From Ramlibacter monticola (lineage in GTDB: Bacteria; Pseudomonadota; Gammaproteobacteria; Burkholderiales; Burkholderiaceae_C): a stretch of 64,000 nt of DNA. How positions within the stretch are numbered: position 1 is the first letter of the stretch; every line of letters begins with the position of its first letter. The position numbers and the translations under genes were made by a program. The notes beneath the pieces were generated by a model. It was not told the DNA's origin and did no database searches. It was given only the letters and a program-made list of their open reading frames with translations. The DNA is taken from positions 62,001 to 126,000 of the forward strand of contig NZ_JAEQNE010000009.1 in NCBI RefSeq assembly GCF_016722785.1, given 5' to 3'. Below, in pieces: positions 25,373-34,433 of the stretch.

Positions 25373-27436
25373 ATGAAGTCACGCCTGCAGCCCGCCATGA
25401 GCACCCTGTACCAGCGCCGCCTCTGGCGCCTCTTCTGGTTCGCCGCCATCGTCCTGGTCGGGATGGCCGGCGCCGCCTTCGCGCAGGACGCGGAGGACCC
25501 CCCGGGCCGCGTCGGCTACGTGAGCTACCAGAAGGGCGGGGTGGTGTTCGCGCCCGAGGGCGAGGAAGACTGGGTGGACCTGCCCACCAACCGCCCCATC
25601 ACCGCCGGCGACCGCCTCTGGACGGACCAGGGCGCGCGCGCCGAGTTCCAGGTCGGCACCACCACCCTGCACCTCGATGGCGAGAGCCACATGGGCGTGA
25701 GCGAGCTCGAGGAGCGCGCGCTCAAGGTGATCCTGCTGCAAGGCAGCCTCAACCTGCGCGTGCGCGAGGTGGCGCAGGGCGAGAACGTCGAAGTCGACAC
25801 GCCCAACCTGGCGTTCCGCGCGCTGCAGCCCGGGGACTACCGCATCGACGTCGACGTGCGCAACGGCGAGACGCGCGTGGTCGTGCAGAGCGGGCTGGGC
25901 TCCGTGTTCGGCGAGGCGGGCGAGTCCATCCACCTGGGCGGCGGCCAGGTCGCCGCCTTTACCGGGCGCGTCCTGGCGCAGGTGCAGGGGCCGGAGTTCC
26001 GGCCGGACGACTTCGGGCTCTGGGCGGCCGAACGCAATCGCGCCGAGGACCAGTCGGTCGCCGCGCGCTACGTGCCGCGCGGCGTGGTCGGCTACTCGCA
26101 GCTCGATCAGTACGGCACCTGGAACCAGGACCCCACCTACGGCGCCGTCTGGTACCCCGCCGTGCAGGTCGCGAACTGGGCGCCCTACCGCTACGGCCAC
26201 TGGAGCTGGATCGGGCCCTGGGGCTGGACCTGGGTCGACGATGCGCCCTGGGGTTTCGCACCCTTCCACTACGGGCGCTGGACGATGATCTCCAATCGCT
26301 GGGCCTGGGTGCCGGGGCGCCTGGCGCATCGCCCGGTGTACTCGCCGGCGCTGGTCGTGTTCCTCGGTGGCGGCGGCACGCGCCTGGCCGCCGGCTCGGG
26401 GCCGGCCGTCGGCTGGTATCCGCTCGCGCCCGGCGAAGCCTGGTGGCCCACCTTCCGCCATTCGCCGCGCTACGTCGGGTTCGCCAACTTCAACATCAAC
26501 CTGAACGCGTATCCGCGCACGTTCACCAACCACGTGTGGCGGCAGCGGCCCTTCGCCGTGACGGCGGTGGGCGAGGACGATTTCCGCCGCGGCCGCCCGG
26601 TCTATCGCCACTGGCAGCCGCTGGCGCCGCAGACGATCGGCAACGCGCAGATCAACGTGGTGCCGGTGCGGCCGGAACTGCGGCCGCGGGGCGAGTTCCA
26701 GCGCTCGTGGCGCGGGCAGCCCGCGGCGCCGCAGGCGGGCGTGCAGCCCGGGTCGCAGCCGGTGGCGCCCCAGCGCTTCTTCGGCGGCCGCGAGCCGCCG
26801 GCCGCGGTGCGCGAGCAGTTCCGCGCCGCCCGCGAGCAGGAGCGCCTGCAGCGCGAGGCCGATCGCACCGCGCGCGACCAGCAGCGGCAGGCCGAGGCGG
26901 CGCGCCCGCAGCAGGCGGACACCCGCTTCCAGCGCGAACAGGCGATCCGCCAGCAGCAGGAGCAGGGCGCCCGCTTCCAGGCGCAGCGCATGCAGCAGGA
27001 GCAGGCCCAGCGGATGCAGCAGGACCAGGCACAGCGGATGCAGCAGGCGCAGCGGCCGCAGCCGGAGCAGGTTCAGCGGACGCCGCAGGAGCAGGCGCAG
27101 CGCGAGGCGCAGCGGGAAGCCTGGCGCCACCAGCGGGAGCAGAACGCCAGCCAGCCGCAACGCCCGACCGCGCATCCCCAGCGTCCCCCCGTGCAGCCGA
27201 CGCAGCAACAGCAGCAGGCGGTGGTGCCGGTGCCGCAGCAGCAGGTGCAGGCGGTCCAGCAGATGCAGCCGCCGCAGCAGCATCAGCAGCCTCCGCAGCA
27301 TCAGCAGCCTCCGCATGCCGCCCCCATGAACCGCGGCGAACGCGGGGGGCAAGGCCAGCAGGGCAACGGGGGTGGACCCGAGCAGGGGCAGGGCCAGCAA
27401 GGCGGCGGTCGCGGCGGCCGCGGCGGGTGGCGCTGA
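25373..27436 (+). CDS. Secreted FecR-like/DUF6600 protein with Gln-rich tail
   Basis: A 687-residue exported protein. A long N-terminal segment with a hydrophobic core (FWFAAIVLVGMAGAAFAQ) is a signal peptide. Residues about 45-200 form a FecR-type beta domain (GRVGYVSYQKGGV, DRLWTDQGARAEFQ, LHLDG). Residues about 240-400 are the aromatic repeat region seen in DUF6600 proteins (WYPAVQ, YGHWSWIGPWGWTW, PWGFAPFHYGRW). The last ~230 residues are Gln/Arg/Pro-rich low complexity ending in Gly. No sigma factor or TonB receptor is adjacent, so it is not a classical FecR anti-sigma regulator; function is unknown. The start ATG 25373 follows a GAGG motif. A 32-nt perfect palindrome follows the stop. 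Confidence 0.8.
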   Translation: MKSRLQPAMSTLYQRRLWRLFWFAAIVLVGMAGAAFAQDAEDPPGRVGYVSYQKGGVVFAPEGEEDWVDLPTNRPITAGDRLWTDQGARAEFQVGTTTLHLDGESHMGVSELEERALKVILLQGSLNLRVREVAQGENVEVDTPNLAFRALQPGDYRIDVDVRNGETRVVVQSGLGSVFGEAGESIHLGGGQVAAFTGRVLAQVQGPEFRPDDFGLWAAERNRAEDQSVAARYVPRGVVGYSQLDQYGTWNQDPTYGAVWYPAVQVANWAPYRYGHWSWIGPWGWTWVDDAPWGFAPFHYGRWTMISNRWAWVPGRLAHRPVYSPALVVFLGGGGTRLAAGSGPAVGWYPLAPGEAWWPTFRHSPRYVGFANFNINLNAYPRTFTNHVWRQRPFAVTAVGEDDFRRGRPVYRHWQPLAPQTIGNAQINVVPVRPELRPRGEFQRSWRGQPAAPQAGVQPGSQPVAPQRFFGGREPPAAVREQFRAAREQERLQREADRTARDQQRQAEAARPQQADTRFQREQAIRQQQEQGARFQAQRMQQEQAQRMQQDQAQRMQQAQRPQPEQVQRTPQEQAQREAQREAWRHQREQNASQPQRPTAHPQRPPVQPTQQQQQAVVPVPQQQVQAVQQMQPPQQHQQPPQHQQPPHAAPMNRGERGGQGQQGNGGGPEQGQGQQGGGRGGRGGWR

Positions 27437-27461
27437 CGCCCGCTTCGCAATCTGGAAGACC

Positions 27462-27493
27462 AAGACAAAGCGGCCCGCGGGCCGCTTTGTCTT
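27462..27493. terminator. 32-nt perfect palindrome, probable bidirectional terminator
   Basis: A 15-bp perfect stem (AAGACAAAGCGGCCC and its complement, GC centre) sits between the convergent FecR-like and EF-G-like genes. The arms end in CTTTGTCTT on one strand and the same on the other, giving T-rich 3' sides both ways. It is the longest perfect hairpin I found in the window. Confidence 0.8.
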
Positions 27494-27500
27494 GAAAGCC

Positions 27501-27534
27501 CCGGATTCCCGCCTGCGCGGGAATGACGGGGAGG
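27501..27534. repeat. REP-like hairpin (ATTCCCGC-CTGC-GCGGGAAT)
   Basis: An 8-bp perfect stem (27505-27512 with 27517-27524, loop CTGC) immediately follows the 32-nt palindrome and precedes the EF-G-like stop codon. Its flank GAATGACGGG matches the repeats at 16022 and 44751, so it is another copy of the dispersed element. Confidence 0.65.
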
Positions 27535-27535
27535 G

Positions 27536-29590
27536 TCAGCCCTCGTCCTTCAGTTTGTACGACGAAGCCAGCTGCGCCTGCACGTTCGGCGGCACCTGCT
27601 CGTAGTGGCTGAAGGCGATGGTGTAGCGGCCCTGCCCGCCGGTGAGCGAGTTCAGCCGCGACTGGTAGCTCGCCAGCTCGGACAGGGGCGCCATCGCCAG
27701 CACCGTGAGCGAGCCCGTGCTATCGCTTCGCGTGCCGCTGACCTGGCCGCGGCGCGACGCGAGGTCGCCCGTGATGTCGCCCATGTTGGCTTCGGGCGCG
27801 GTGATCTCCACGTTGACGATCGGCTCCAGCACGCAGGGCCGCGCCGCCTGCACCGCGGCCTGCAGCGCCTTCTTGCCGGCGGTGACGAAGGCGATTTCCT
27901 TGCTGTCCACCGTGTGGTGCTTGCCGTCGTAGACGACGCACTTCAGGTCCACCACGGGATAGCCGGCCACGACGCCTTCCTCCATCGCCGCCCGCACGCC
28001 CTTCTCGACGGCCGGCATGAAGTTGGTCGGGATCGTCCCGCCCTTGACCTCGTCGACGAACTGGAAGCCGCTGCCGCGCGGCAGGGGCTCGATGCGCAGG
28101 AACACCTCGCCGAACTGGCCGGCGCCGCCGGTCTGCTTCTTGTGGCGGTGGTGGCCCTCGGCGGGCGCGGTCACCGTCTCGCGGTAGGCAATGCGCGGCG
28201 GCCGCGTGTCGACCTGGCAGTTGTGCACCTCCTGCAGCCGATCGAGCAGGGTGCGCAGGTGCAACTCGCCCAGGCCGTAGATCACCGTCTCGTTGGTGGT
28301 GGACACGTGCTCCAGCTTGAGGCAGGGATCCTCGCTGATCAGCTTCTGCAGGATGTCGTGCAGGCGCTGCTCGTCCCCGCGCCGCTTGGGCGCGATCGCC
28401 AGCCCGTGCACGGGCACCGGAAACTCCAGCGGCTTCAGGTGGATGTGCGAATCCTCGGCCGCGTCGTGCAGCACCGCGTCGAAATGCAGTTCCTCCACCT
28501 TCGCGATGGCGCAGAGGTCGCCGGGCACCGCCTTGGCCACCTCCTTCAGCTCCTTGCCCTGCAGCATGAACAGGTGGCCGACCTTGAAGGGACGGCGACC
28601 GTCGCCGACATACAGCTGGCTGTCCTTGGTGAGCGTGCCCTGGTGAACGCGCACCAGGCCGACCTTGCCCACGTAGGGATCCTGCGTGATCTTGAAGACG
28701 TGGGCCAGCACGTGCTTGTCCGGGTCCACCGCGGCCTGGACCGGCCTGGCCTTCTCGCCCTCGCCTTCCAGGAAGGCCGGCGGATTGCTCTCGGTGGGGT
28801 CGGGCAGCAGGCGCTCGATCACGTCCAGCAGTTCGGGCACGCCGGCGCCGGTGCGCGAGGAGACGAAGCAGATCGGCACCAGGTGCCCTTCGCGCAGCGC
28901 CTGCTCCAGCGGCGCGTGCAGCTCGGACGGATCGACGTCGCCTTCGTTGAGGTAGCGCTCGACGAAGGCGGCATCCACCTCCACCACCTGCTCCACCAGC
29001 GCGCGGTGGGCCTGTTCCACCGAGGAGAAGTCGGCCGGCGGCCCCTCGTCCTTGAGCTTCCAGAAGCAGTCCAGCACGGACTCGCCCTTCTGCGAGGGCA
29101 GGTTCACCGGCAGGCACTCGCGGCCGAACGCGGCCTGGATCTCCTGCACCAGCGCCTGCAGGTTCACGCCCTGCGCGTCGATCTTGTTGACGACGATGAT
29201 GCGGTCGCGTTCGCGCTGCCGGGCCCACTCCATCATGCGCAGGGCCATGGGCTCGACGCCGGTCGACGCGTTGATGACGATGGCGGCGGTCTCGACCGCC
29301 TCCAGCGCCGGCAGCGACTGGCCGAGGAAGTCCGGCGCTCCGGGGGTGTCGATCAGGTGGGTGGTGATTTCGCGGTGTTCGAAGTGCAGCAGCGTCGTGT
29401 TGAGCGAACGCAGGGCCCGCCTCTCCAGCGGGTCGTGGTCCGAGACGGTGCTGCCCCGTTCGACGCTGCCGGGCGCGCCCACCGCCCCGGCCTTCCACAG
29501 CAAGGCTTCGGCCAGGCTGGTCTTGCCTGCGGCGCTCGGGCCCACGAGGGCCACAGTGCGGCGCGAGGCGATGTCGCGATTGGTTGACAC
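27536..29590 (-). CDS. Elongation factor G-like translational GTPase (paralogue)
   Basis: A 684-residue member of the EF-G superfamily with GTPase domain I (P loop GPSAAGKTS, switch-II DTPGAPDF, NKID), domain II (QDPYVGKVGLVRVHQG) and C-terminal domains III-V (KKQTGGAGQFGEVFLRI, GDITGDLASRRGQVSG). It differs from canonical FusA: the P loop lacks the usual AHIDAGKTT and the protein is not near rpsL, rpsG or tuf. It belongs to the EF-G-like paralogue group annotated as elongation factor G-like protein, whose role is unclear (stress or recycling have been suggested). The start is GTG 29590 with GGGAG 8 nt upstream. Confidence 0.88.
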   Translation of the reverse strand: MSTNRDIASRRTVALVGPSAAGKTSLAEALLWKAGAVGAPGSVERGSTVSDHDPLERRALRSLNTTLLHFEHREITTHLIDTPGAPDFLGQSLPALEAVETAAIVINASTGVEPMALRMMEWARQRERDRIIVVNKIDAQGVNLQALVQEIQAAFGRECLPVNLPSQKGESVLDCFWKLKDEGPPADFSSVEQAHRALVEQVVEVDAAFVERYLNEGDVDPSELHAPLEQALREGHLVPICFVSSRTGAGVPELLDVIERLLPDPTESNPPAFLEGEGEKARPVQAAVDPDKHVLAHVFKITQDPYVGKVGLVRVHQGTLTKDSQLYVGDGRRPFKVGHLFMLQGKELKEVAKAVPGDLCAIAKVEELHFDAVLHDAAEDSHIHLKPLEFPVPVHGLAIAPKRRGDEQRLHDILQKLISEDPCLKLEHVSTTNETVIYGLGELHLRTLLDRLQEVHNCQVDTRPPRIAYRETVTAPAEGHHRHKKQTGGAGQFGEVFLRIEPLPRGSGFQFVDEVKGGTIPTNFMPAVEKGVRAAMEEGVVAGYPVVDLKCVVYDGKHHTVDSKEIAFVTAGKKALQAAVQAARPCVLEPIVNVEITAPEANMGDITGDLASRRGQVSGTRSDSTGSLTVLAMAPLSELASYQSRLNSLTGGQGRYTIAFSHYEQVPPNVQAQLASSYKLKDEG

Positions 29591-29718
29591 GAAGGAAGCT
29601 CCCTTGGATGAGAGTGAGGATGAGGAATCCTACGCACGCCGTGCGGGCGCCGCAACGTCCTTAACTCAACATTCGTGCAGGTCGTTTGCAGCGCGAATGC
29701 GAGTGAGCGCCGGCACTC

Positions 29719-30564
29719 CTAACCCAGCCGCAGAGCCATCACGCCTGCGACGATCACCGCCGTGCCGAGGGCCCGCCGCGGCGTGAATGCCTCCTTCAGC
29801 AGCCAGGTCCCCAGCAGCGCGGCGAACAGCACCGAAGTCTCGCGCAGGGCCGCGATCGTGGCCACCGGCGCGCGCGTCATCGCCCACAAGGCGATCCCGT
29901 ACGACACGAGCGAGGCACCGGCGCCCAGCAGCGCCACCGGCGCACGCTGCCGGGCATAGGGGAGGGCGTGCCGCCAGCCGCGCCGCGCGATCACCAGTAA
30001 GCCGAAGGGCCACCCCTCGAGCGCGAACAGCGCCGCCACGTATTGCAGGGCATTGCCGGATGTCCGCGTGCCCAGCGCGTCGACCACCGTGTAAAGGGCG
30101 ATCACGACCGCGTTGGCGAGCGCGAAGCCGACCGCCCGCGGCGAATCCAGCGCGTGCCGCGACAGGCCCAGCGCCAGCACGCCGCAGCTCACCCCGAGCA
30201 CCCCGACCCAGGCGATCGGGGACGGCGCCTCGCCCACGGTGGCCGCCGCCGACAGGGCGACCAGCAGCGGTGCCGTGCCGCGCATCAGGGGATAGGTCAG
30301 CCCCAGGTCGCCGTGCTTGTAGGCGCCGACGAGGGCGACGTAGTAGCCGATGTGGATCGCGACCGAAGCCAGGATGTAGGGCCAGGCGGCGGGAGGGGGC
30401 AAGCCGGCCACGGCCACCAGCGGCAGGGCCAGCAGGGAGGCGGTCAGGTGGATCACGGCGGTGTCCAGCGCCTTGTCGCTGCTGGCCTTGACCACGGCGT
30501 TCCACCCCGCGTGAAGCAGGGCGCCGAACAGCACCGCGGCGACCACGGGCCAGGTCAGGCCCAT
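29719..30564 (-). CDS. EamA/DMT-superfamily permease
   Basis: A 281-residue inner-membrane protein with about ten hydrophobic helices arranged as two EamA repeats: the first opens with WPVVAAVLFGALLHAGWN, the second with AVGFALANAVVIALYTVVDA. The YPLMRGTAPLLVAL helix is typical. Members export amino acids, amines or metabolites, but the substrate is unknown here. It is divergent from the glutamine-synthetase-like gene, sharing a 102-nt promoter space, so a link to amine handling is possible. The start ATG 30564 gives the usual family length. Confidence 0.88.
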   Translation of the reverse strand: MGLTWPVVAAVLFGALLHAGWNAVVKASSDKALDTAVIHLTASLLALPLVAVAGLPPPAAWPYILASVAIHIGYYVALVGAYKHGDLGLTYPLMRGTAPLLVALSAAATVGEAPSPIAWVGVLGVSCGVLALGLSRHALDSPRAVGFALANAVVIALYTVVDALGTRTSGNALQYVAALFALEGWPFGLLVIARRGWRHALPYARQRAPVALLGAGASLVSYGIALWAMTRAPVATIAALRETSVLFAALLGTWLLKEAFTPRRALGTAVIVAGVMALRLG

Positions 30565-30666
30565 CGTGCGCTGCAAATCAAAACAGGTCCTCCCGGGAGG
30601 GCGCCACACAGCCGCGGCGAAGGCTGTCAAGATAGCAGACGCGACGTGAACGAAGGGAGAGCACCC

Positions 30667-32025
30667 TTGGCCAGCCTGCATCACCCCGCCCTGGAGAAGC
30701 TGCGCAAGAGCAACGCCAGCAAGGTGAAGGTTGCCGTCAGCGACATCGACGGCATCCTGCGCGGCAAGTTCCTGCACATCGACAAGTTCGAGGGCGCGGC
30801 CGAGGGCGGCTTCGGCTTCTGCGACGTGGTGCTGGGATGGGACATGCACGACGTCACCTACGACAACACGCAGGTCACGGGCTGGCAGCACGGCTTCCCC
30901 GACGCGCTGGCGCGCATCGACCTGGGCACGGCGCGCAACGTGCCATGGGACGGCGGCGTGCCCTTCTTCCTCGGCGAGTTCGTCAATGCGGACGGTTCGC
31001 CCCATCCGCTGTGCCCGCGCCAGACGCTCAAGCGCGTGCTGGCCCGCGCCGCGAAGCTCGGCTACCAGGCCATGTGCGGCATGGAGTTCGAGTGGTTCAA
31101 CTTCCGGGAGACGCCGCACAGCTGGGCCGGCAAGAACGGCCAGCCGCCGGAGCCGATCACGCCCGGCATGTTCGGCTATTCGATCCTGCGCATGGCCGAC
31201 AACCCCGGCTTCTTCAACGCGCTGATGGACGACATGCTGGCCTTCGGCGTGCCGATCGAGGGCCTGCACACCGAGACCGGTCCCGGCGTCTACGAGGCGG
31301 CGATCGCCTTCTCCGGCGCGCTGGAGCAGGCGGACCGCGCCATCCTGTTCAAGACCGGCGCGCGGGAGATCGGCAAGCGCTTCGGCGTCATGCCCAGCTT
31401 CATCGCCAAGTGGAGCCCGAAGTACCCCGGCTGCAGCGGCCACATCCACCAGAGCCTGTCGGACGGCAAGTCCAACCTCTTTTACGACGGCGACGCGCCG
31501 CGCAGGATGAGCGCGCTGTTCGAGAGCTACCTGGCCGGCCAGGTCGCCTGCATGATGGAGTTCGGGCCGATGCTGTGGCCCACCATCAACAGCTACAAGC
31601 GGCTGGTGGACGGCTTCTGGGCGCCGGTGAAGCCGACCTGGGGCATGGACAACCGCACCGCGAGTTTCCGCGTGCTGGCCGGTTCGCCCAAGGCCACCCG
31701 CCTGGAAACCCGCTGCCCCGGCTCGGACGTGAATCCCTACCTCGCCATGGCCGCCGTGATCGCCGCCGGCATGCACGGGGTGGAGAAGGGCCTGAAGCTC
31801 ACGACGCCGCCGATCACGGGCACCAACGTCGGCGGCGAGAACGTGCCGCGCGCGCCGCGCTCGCTGATCGAGACCACCCGCGTGTTCCAGCAGTCGCAGA
31901 TCGCGCGCGACTGGCTGGGCGACGCCTTCGTGGACCACTTCGCGGCCACCCGCGACTGGGAATGGCGTCAGTGGCAGGACGCGGTGACCGACTGGGAACT
32001 CCGCCGCTACTTCGAGATCGTCTGA
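30667..32025 (+). CDS. Glutamine synthetase-like gamma-glutamyl-amine ligase (PuuA/GlnA-III type)
   Basis: A 452-residue ATP-dependent ligase that would couple glutamate to an amine. Active-site blocks are GMEFEWFNF (metal-binding Glu), HTETGPGVYEAAI, SGHIHQSL and a substrate-site Arg in NRTASFRVL. The adenylylation Tyr block of GlnA is absent. The DGILRGK N-terminal region marks the PuuA/IpuC/GlnA3-4-like clade rather than housekeeping GlnA. Start is TTG 30667, supported by GGGAG 7 nt upstream; a GTG at 30646 lacks such a site. It heads a five-gene + strand operon whose content suggests gamma-glutamylation of an amine or amino alcohol. Confidence 0.88.
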   Translation: MASLHHPALEKLRKSNASKVKVAVSDIDGILRGKFLHIDKFEGAAEGGFGFCDVVLGWDMHDVTYDNTQVTGWQHGFPDALARIDLGTARNVPWDGGVPFFLGEFVNADGSPHPLCPRQTLKRVLARAAKLGYQAMCGMEFEWFNFRETPHSWAGKNGQPPEPITPGMFGYSILRMADNPGFFNALMDDMLAFGVPIEGLHTETGPGVYEAAIAFSGALEQADRAILFKTGAREIGKRFGVMPSFIAKWSPKYPGCSGHIHQSLSDGKSNLFYDGDAPRRMSALFESYLAGQVACMMEFGPMLWPTINSYKRLVDGFWAPVKPTWGMDNRTASFRVLAGSPKATRLETRCPGSDVNPYLAMAAVIAAGMHGVEKGLKLTTPPITGTNVGGENVPRAPRSLIETTRVFQQSQIARDWLGDAFVDHFAATRDWEWRQWQDAVTDWELRRYFEIV

Positions 32026-32027
32026 AG

Positions 32028-32525
32028 ATGCAGATCCGCCGCCTCGAGGCCGCCGACGTGTCCGCCTATCGCGCCCTGCGGCTGCGCGCCTTGCGCGCGC
32101 ATCCGGAGGCCTTCACCTCCAGCTACGAGGAGGATGCGGTGCAGCCGGCTGCCTTCACGGCGCAGCGCCTGGCTTCGCCGGACTTCGCGGCCTGGGGCGC
32201 CTTCGAGGGCGAGGAGCTCTACGGCATGCTCGGACTGGAGCGCGAGCGCCGCGCCAAGAACCGGCACAAGGCGACCGTCGTGGGCATGTACGTCGCGCCG
32301 GAGGTGGCGCGGCAGGGCGTGGGCCGCGCGCTGCTGGACGCGCTGGTGGCGCATGCCCGCGCCGTCGGCATCGAGTCGCTCGTGCTCACGGTCACCGACG
32401 GCAACGCCGAAGCGCAGCAGCTGTACGCCGGCGCGGGCTTCCGCTCGATCGGCGTCGAGCCGGACGCGATCCGCGTGGCGGGTCGCTCGTACGGGAAGAT
32501 CCACATGCACCTGGACCTGAGATGA
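32028..32525 (+). CDS. GNAT-family N-acetyltransferase
   Basis: A 165-residue acetyl-CoA-dependent acyltransferase. Motif A is VVGMYVAPEVARQGVGRALL (acetyl-CoA pyrophosphate loop RQGVGRA), followed by EAQQLYAGAGFRSIG. Substrate unknown; in this operon it could acetylate an amine or aldehyde-derived intermediate, or detoxify. It starts 2 nt after the ligase stop, and its own stop overlaps the ADH start by 4 nt (ATGA), so co-translation is likely. Confidence 0.9.
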   Translation: MQIRRLEAADVSAYRALRLRALRAHPEAFTSSYEEDAVQPAAFTAQRLASPDFAAWGAFEGEELYGMLGLERERRAKNRHKATVVGMYVAPEVARQGVGRALLDALVAHARAVGIESLVLTVTDGNAEAQQLYAGAGFRSIGVEPDAIRVAGRSYGKIHMHLDLR

Positions 32526-33655
32526 GCCTCTCCAGCTTCTCCTTTCCCACCGACATCCGCTTCGGCCCGGGCGCGCGCAAGGAGGTCGCGGCGCACCTGC
32601 AGGCCCTGGGGCTGAAACGGCCGCTGATCGTCACGGACCGCGGACTCGGCGCGCTGCCCGCGATGGCGGAGTTCCAGTCGCACCTGGGCGGGCTGGACGT
32701 GCTGGTCTTCGCCGGCGTGGCCGGCAACCCCACCGCCAGCCAGGTCCTGGCCGGCGCGGCGGCCTTGAAGACGCACCAGGCCGACTGCGTGGTCGGCATC
32801 GGCGGAGGTGCGGCGCTCGACGTGGCCAAGGTGGTCGGCCTGGCCGCCACCCACGACGGCGACATCCTCGAATACGCGTGGGACCATCCGCGGGTGCGGC
32901 CCATCACCAACCCGCTGCCCTATTTCGTCGCGCTGCCCACCACGGCCGGCACCGGCTCCGAGGTGGGCCGCTCCTCCGTGATCAGCGAGGACGAGACGCA
33001 CCTCAAGCGCGTGATCTTCAGCCCGAAGCTGCTGGCGAGGAAGGTGTTCGCCGACCCCGAGCTCACGCTGGGGCTGCCGGCCCACGTCACCGCCGCCACG
33101 GGCATGGACGCGCTCACGCACAACATCGAGAGCTATCTTTCGCCGGCCTACCACCCCCTGTGCGACGGCATCGCGCTGGAAGGCACGCGCATCGCCGCGC
33201 GTTCGCTGGTGCGGGCCGTGCGCGAGCCCGCCAACCTCGCCGCGCGCAGCGACATGATGATGGCGTCCATGATGGGGGCCATCGCCTTCCAGAAGGACCT
33301 GGGCGCGGTGCATTCCTGCGCCCACGCGCTGGGCGCCGTCTGCGACCTGCACCACGGACTCGCCAACGCGCTGATGATCGAGGCCGTGCTGGCCTGGAAC
33401 GTGGAAGCCGCGCCCGACAAGTTCGAGGAGCTGGCGCACGTGTGCCGCGTGGCCGGCGGCGGCCCCGGGCTGGTGCGCTGGCTGGGGCACCTGAAGCAGC
33501 AGGTCGGGATCACGGGCACGCTGTCCTCGCACGGGGTGAAGCAGCAGCAGGTCCCGCGGCTCGTGGAAGTGGCGGTGAAGGACGTCTGCCACCAGACCAA
33601 CCCGCGGCCGGTGGCGGCGGCGGATTTCCAGCGCCTGTTCGAGGCAGCGATGTAG
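32522..33655 (+). CDS. Iron-containing alcohol dehydrogenase (group III)
   Basis: A 377-residue NAD(P)-dependent alcohol dehydrogenase. The nucleotide motif is VVGIGGGAALDVAKVVG; then PTTAGTGSEVGRSSVI. Metal ligands are His and Asp residues within GMDALTHNIES and HSCAHALGAVCDLHHG. Length is typical. Putrescine routes (PuuB) use an oxidase here; an alcohol dehydrogenase instead fits a substrate with a hydroxyl group such as gamma-glutamyl-ethanolamide. That is an inference from gene order. Overlaps the GNAT gene. Confidence 0.93.
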   Translation: MSLSSFSFPTDIRFGPGARKEVAAHLQALGLKRPLIVTDRGLGALPAMAEFQSHLGGLDVLVFAGVAGNPTASQVLAGAAALKTHQADCVVGIGGGAALDVAKVVGLAATHDGDILEYAWDHPRVRPITNPLPYFVALPTTAGTGSEVGRSSVISEDETHLKRVIFSPKLLARKVFADPELTLGLPAHVTAATGMDALTHNIESYLSPAYHPLCDGIALEGTRIAARSLVRAVREPANLAARSDMMMASMMGAIAFQKDLGAVHSCAHALGAVCDLHHGLANALMIEAVLAWNVEAAPDKFEELAHVCRVAGGGPGLVRWLGHLKQQVGITGTLSSHGVKQQQVPRLVEVAVKDVCHQTNPRPVAAADFQRLFEAAM

Positions 33656-33662
33656 GGACACG

Positions 33663-34433
33663 ATGGACAGACTGAAGATCGGCATCAGCGCCTGCTTCTT
33701 CCACCCCGACGGCGAGCGCCAGGCGGCGCCGTCCAAGACCCTCCTGTGGATCGAGCAGTCCACCGCGCACTGGGTGATGTCCGAGGGCGCCTTGCCGGTG
33801 ATGGTGCCTTCGCTCAACGGCGCCACCTTCCGCGGCGACATCACGGTGCGGGAGTACGCGCAGTGGCTCGACGGCCTGGTGATGCACGGCGGCGCCGACG
33901 TCTGGCCCGGCACCTACGGTGAGCAGCCGCTGCGCCCCGAGTGGCGCGGCGACCGCATCCGCGACGAGAACGACATCGCGCTGGTGCAGGCCTTCCGCGC
34001 CGCGGGCAAGCCGGTGTTCGGCATCTGCCGCGGGCTGCAGCTGATCAACGTGGCGCACGGCGGCACGCTGTACCAGGACATCAGCACGCAGAAGCCGGGC
34101 GCGCGCAGGCACCGCGACGCCGAGGCCTACGACCTGAACTTCCACGAAGTCGACCTCCTGCCGCGGACCCGGCTGGCGCAACTGCTGCCCCCCGGCCGCC
34201 ACAAGGTCAACAGCGTGCACCACCAGGGCGTGAAGGACCTCGCCCCCGCCTTCGTGGTGGAGGCCGTGTCGCCCGACGACGGGGTGATCGAAGCGATCCG
34301 CCACACCGGCGACGCGTGGGTCGCGGCGGTCCAGTGGCATCCCGAATTCCACCGTCCCGAACTGGGGGTGATCGACGATACCCCGCTGCTGCGGGACTTC
34401 CTGGAGGCCGCCCGCGCGGCGCGCTGCGCATGA
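33663..34433 (+). CDS. Class I glutamine amidotransferase / gamma-glutamyl amide hydrolase (PuuD-like)
   Basis: A 256-residue single-domain GATase. The nucleophile cysteine is in FGICRGLQLINV and the His-Glu pair in VQWHPEFH. It lacks a synthetase domain, as in PuuD, which cleaves gamma-glutamyl-GABA. In this operon it would hydrolyse the gamma-glutamyl group from the oxidised product and return glutamate, closing the cycle opened by the ligase. It starts 7 nt after the ADH stop; its TGA overlaps the ALDH start (ATGA). Confidence 0.92.
   Translation: MDRLKIGISACFFHPDGERQAAPSKTLLWIEQSTAHWVMSEGALPVMVPSLNGATFRGDITVREYAQWLDGLVMHGGADVWPGTYGEQPLRPEWRGDRIRDENDIALVQAFRAAGKPVFGICRGLQLINVAHGGTLYQDISTQKPGARRHRDAEAYDLNFHEVDLLPRTRLAQLLPPGRHKVNSVHHQGVKDLAPAFVVEAVSPDDGVIEAIRHTGDAWVAAVQWHPEFHRPELGVIDDTPLLRDFLEAARAARCA

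Noticed and set aside
27536-29590. Calling the EF-G paralogue the housekeeping fusA
   Set aside because: The P loop deviates from AHIDAGKTT and there is no ribosomal protein or tuf neighbour.
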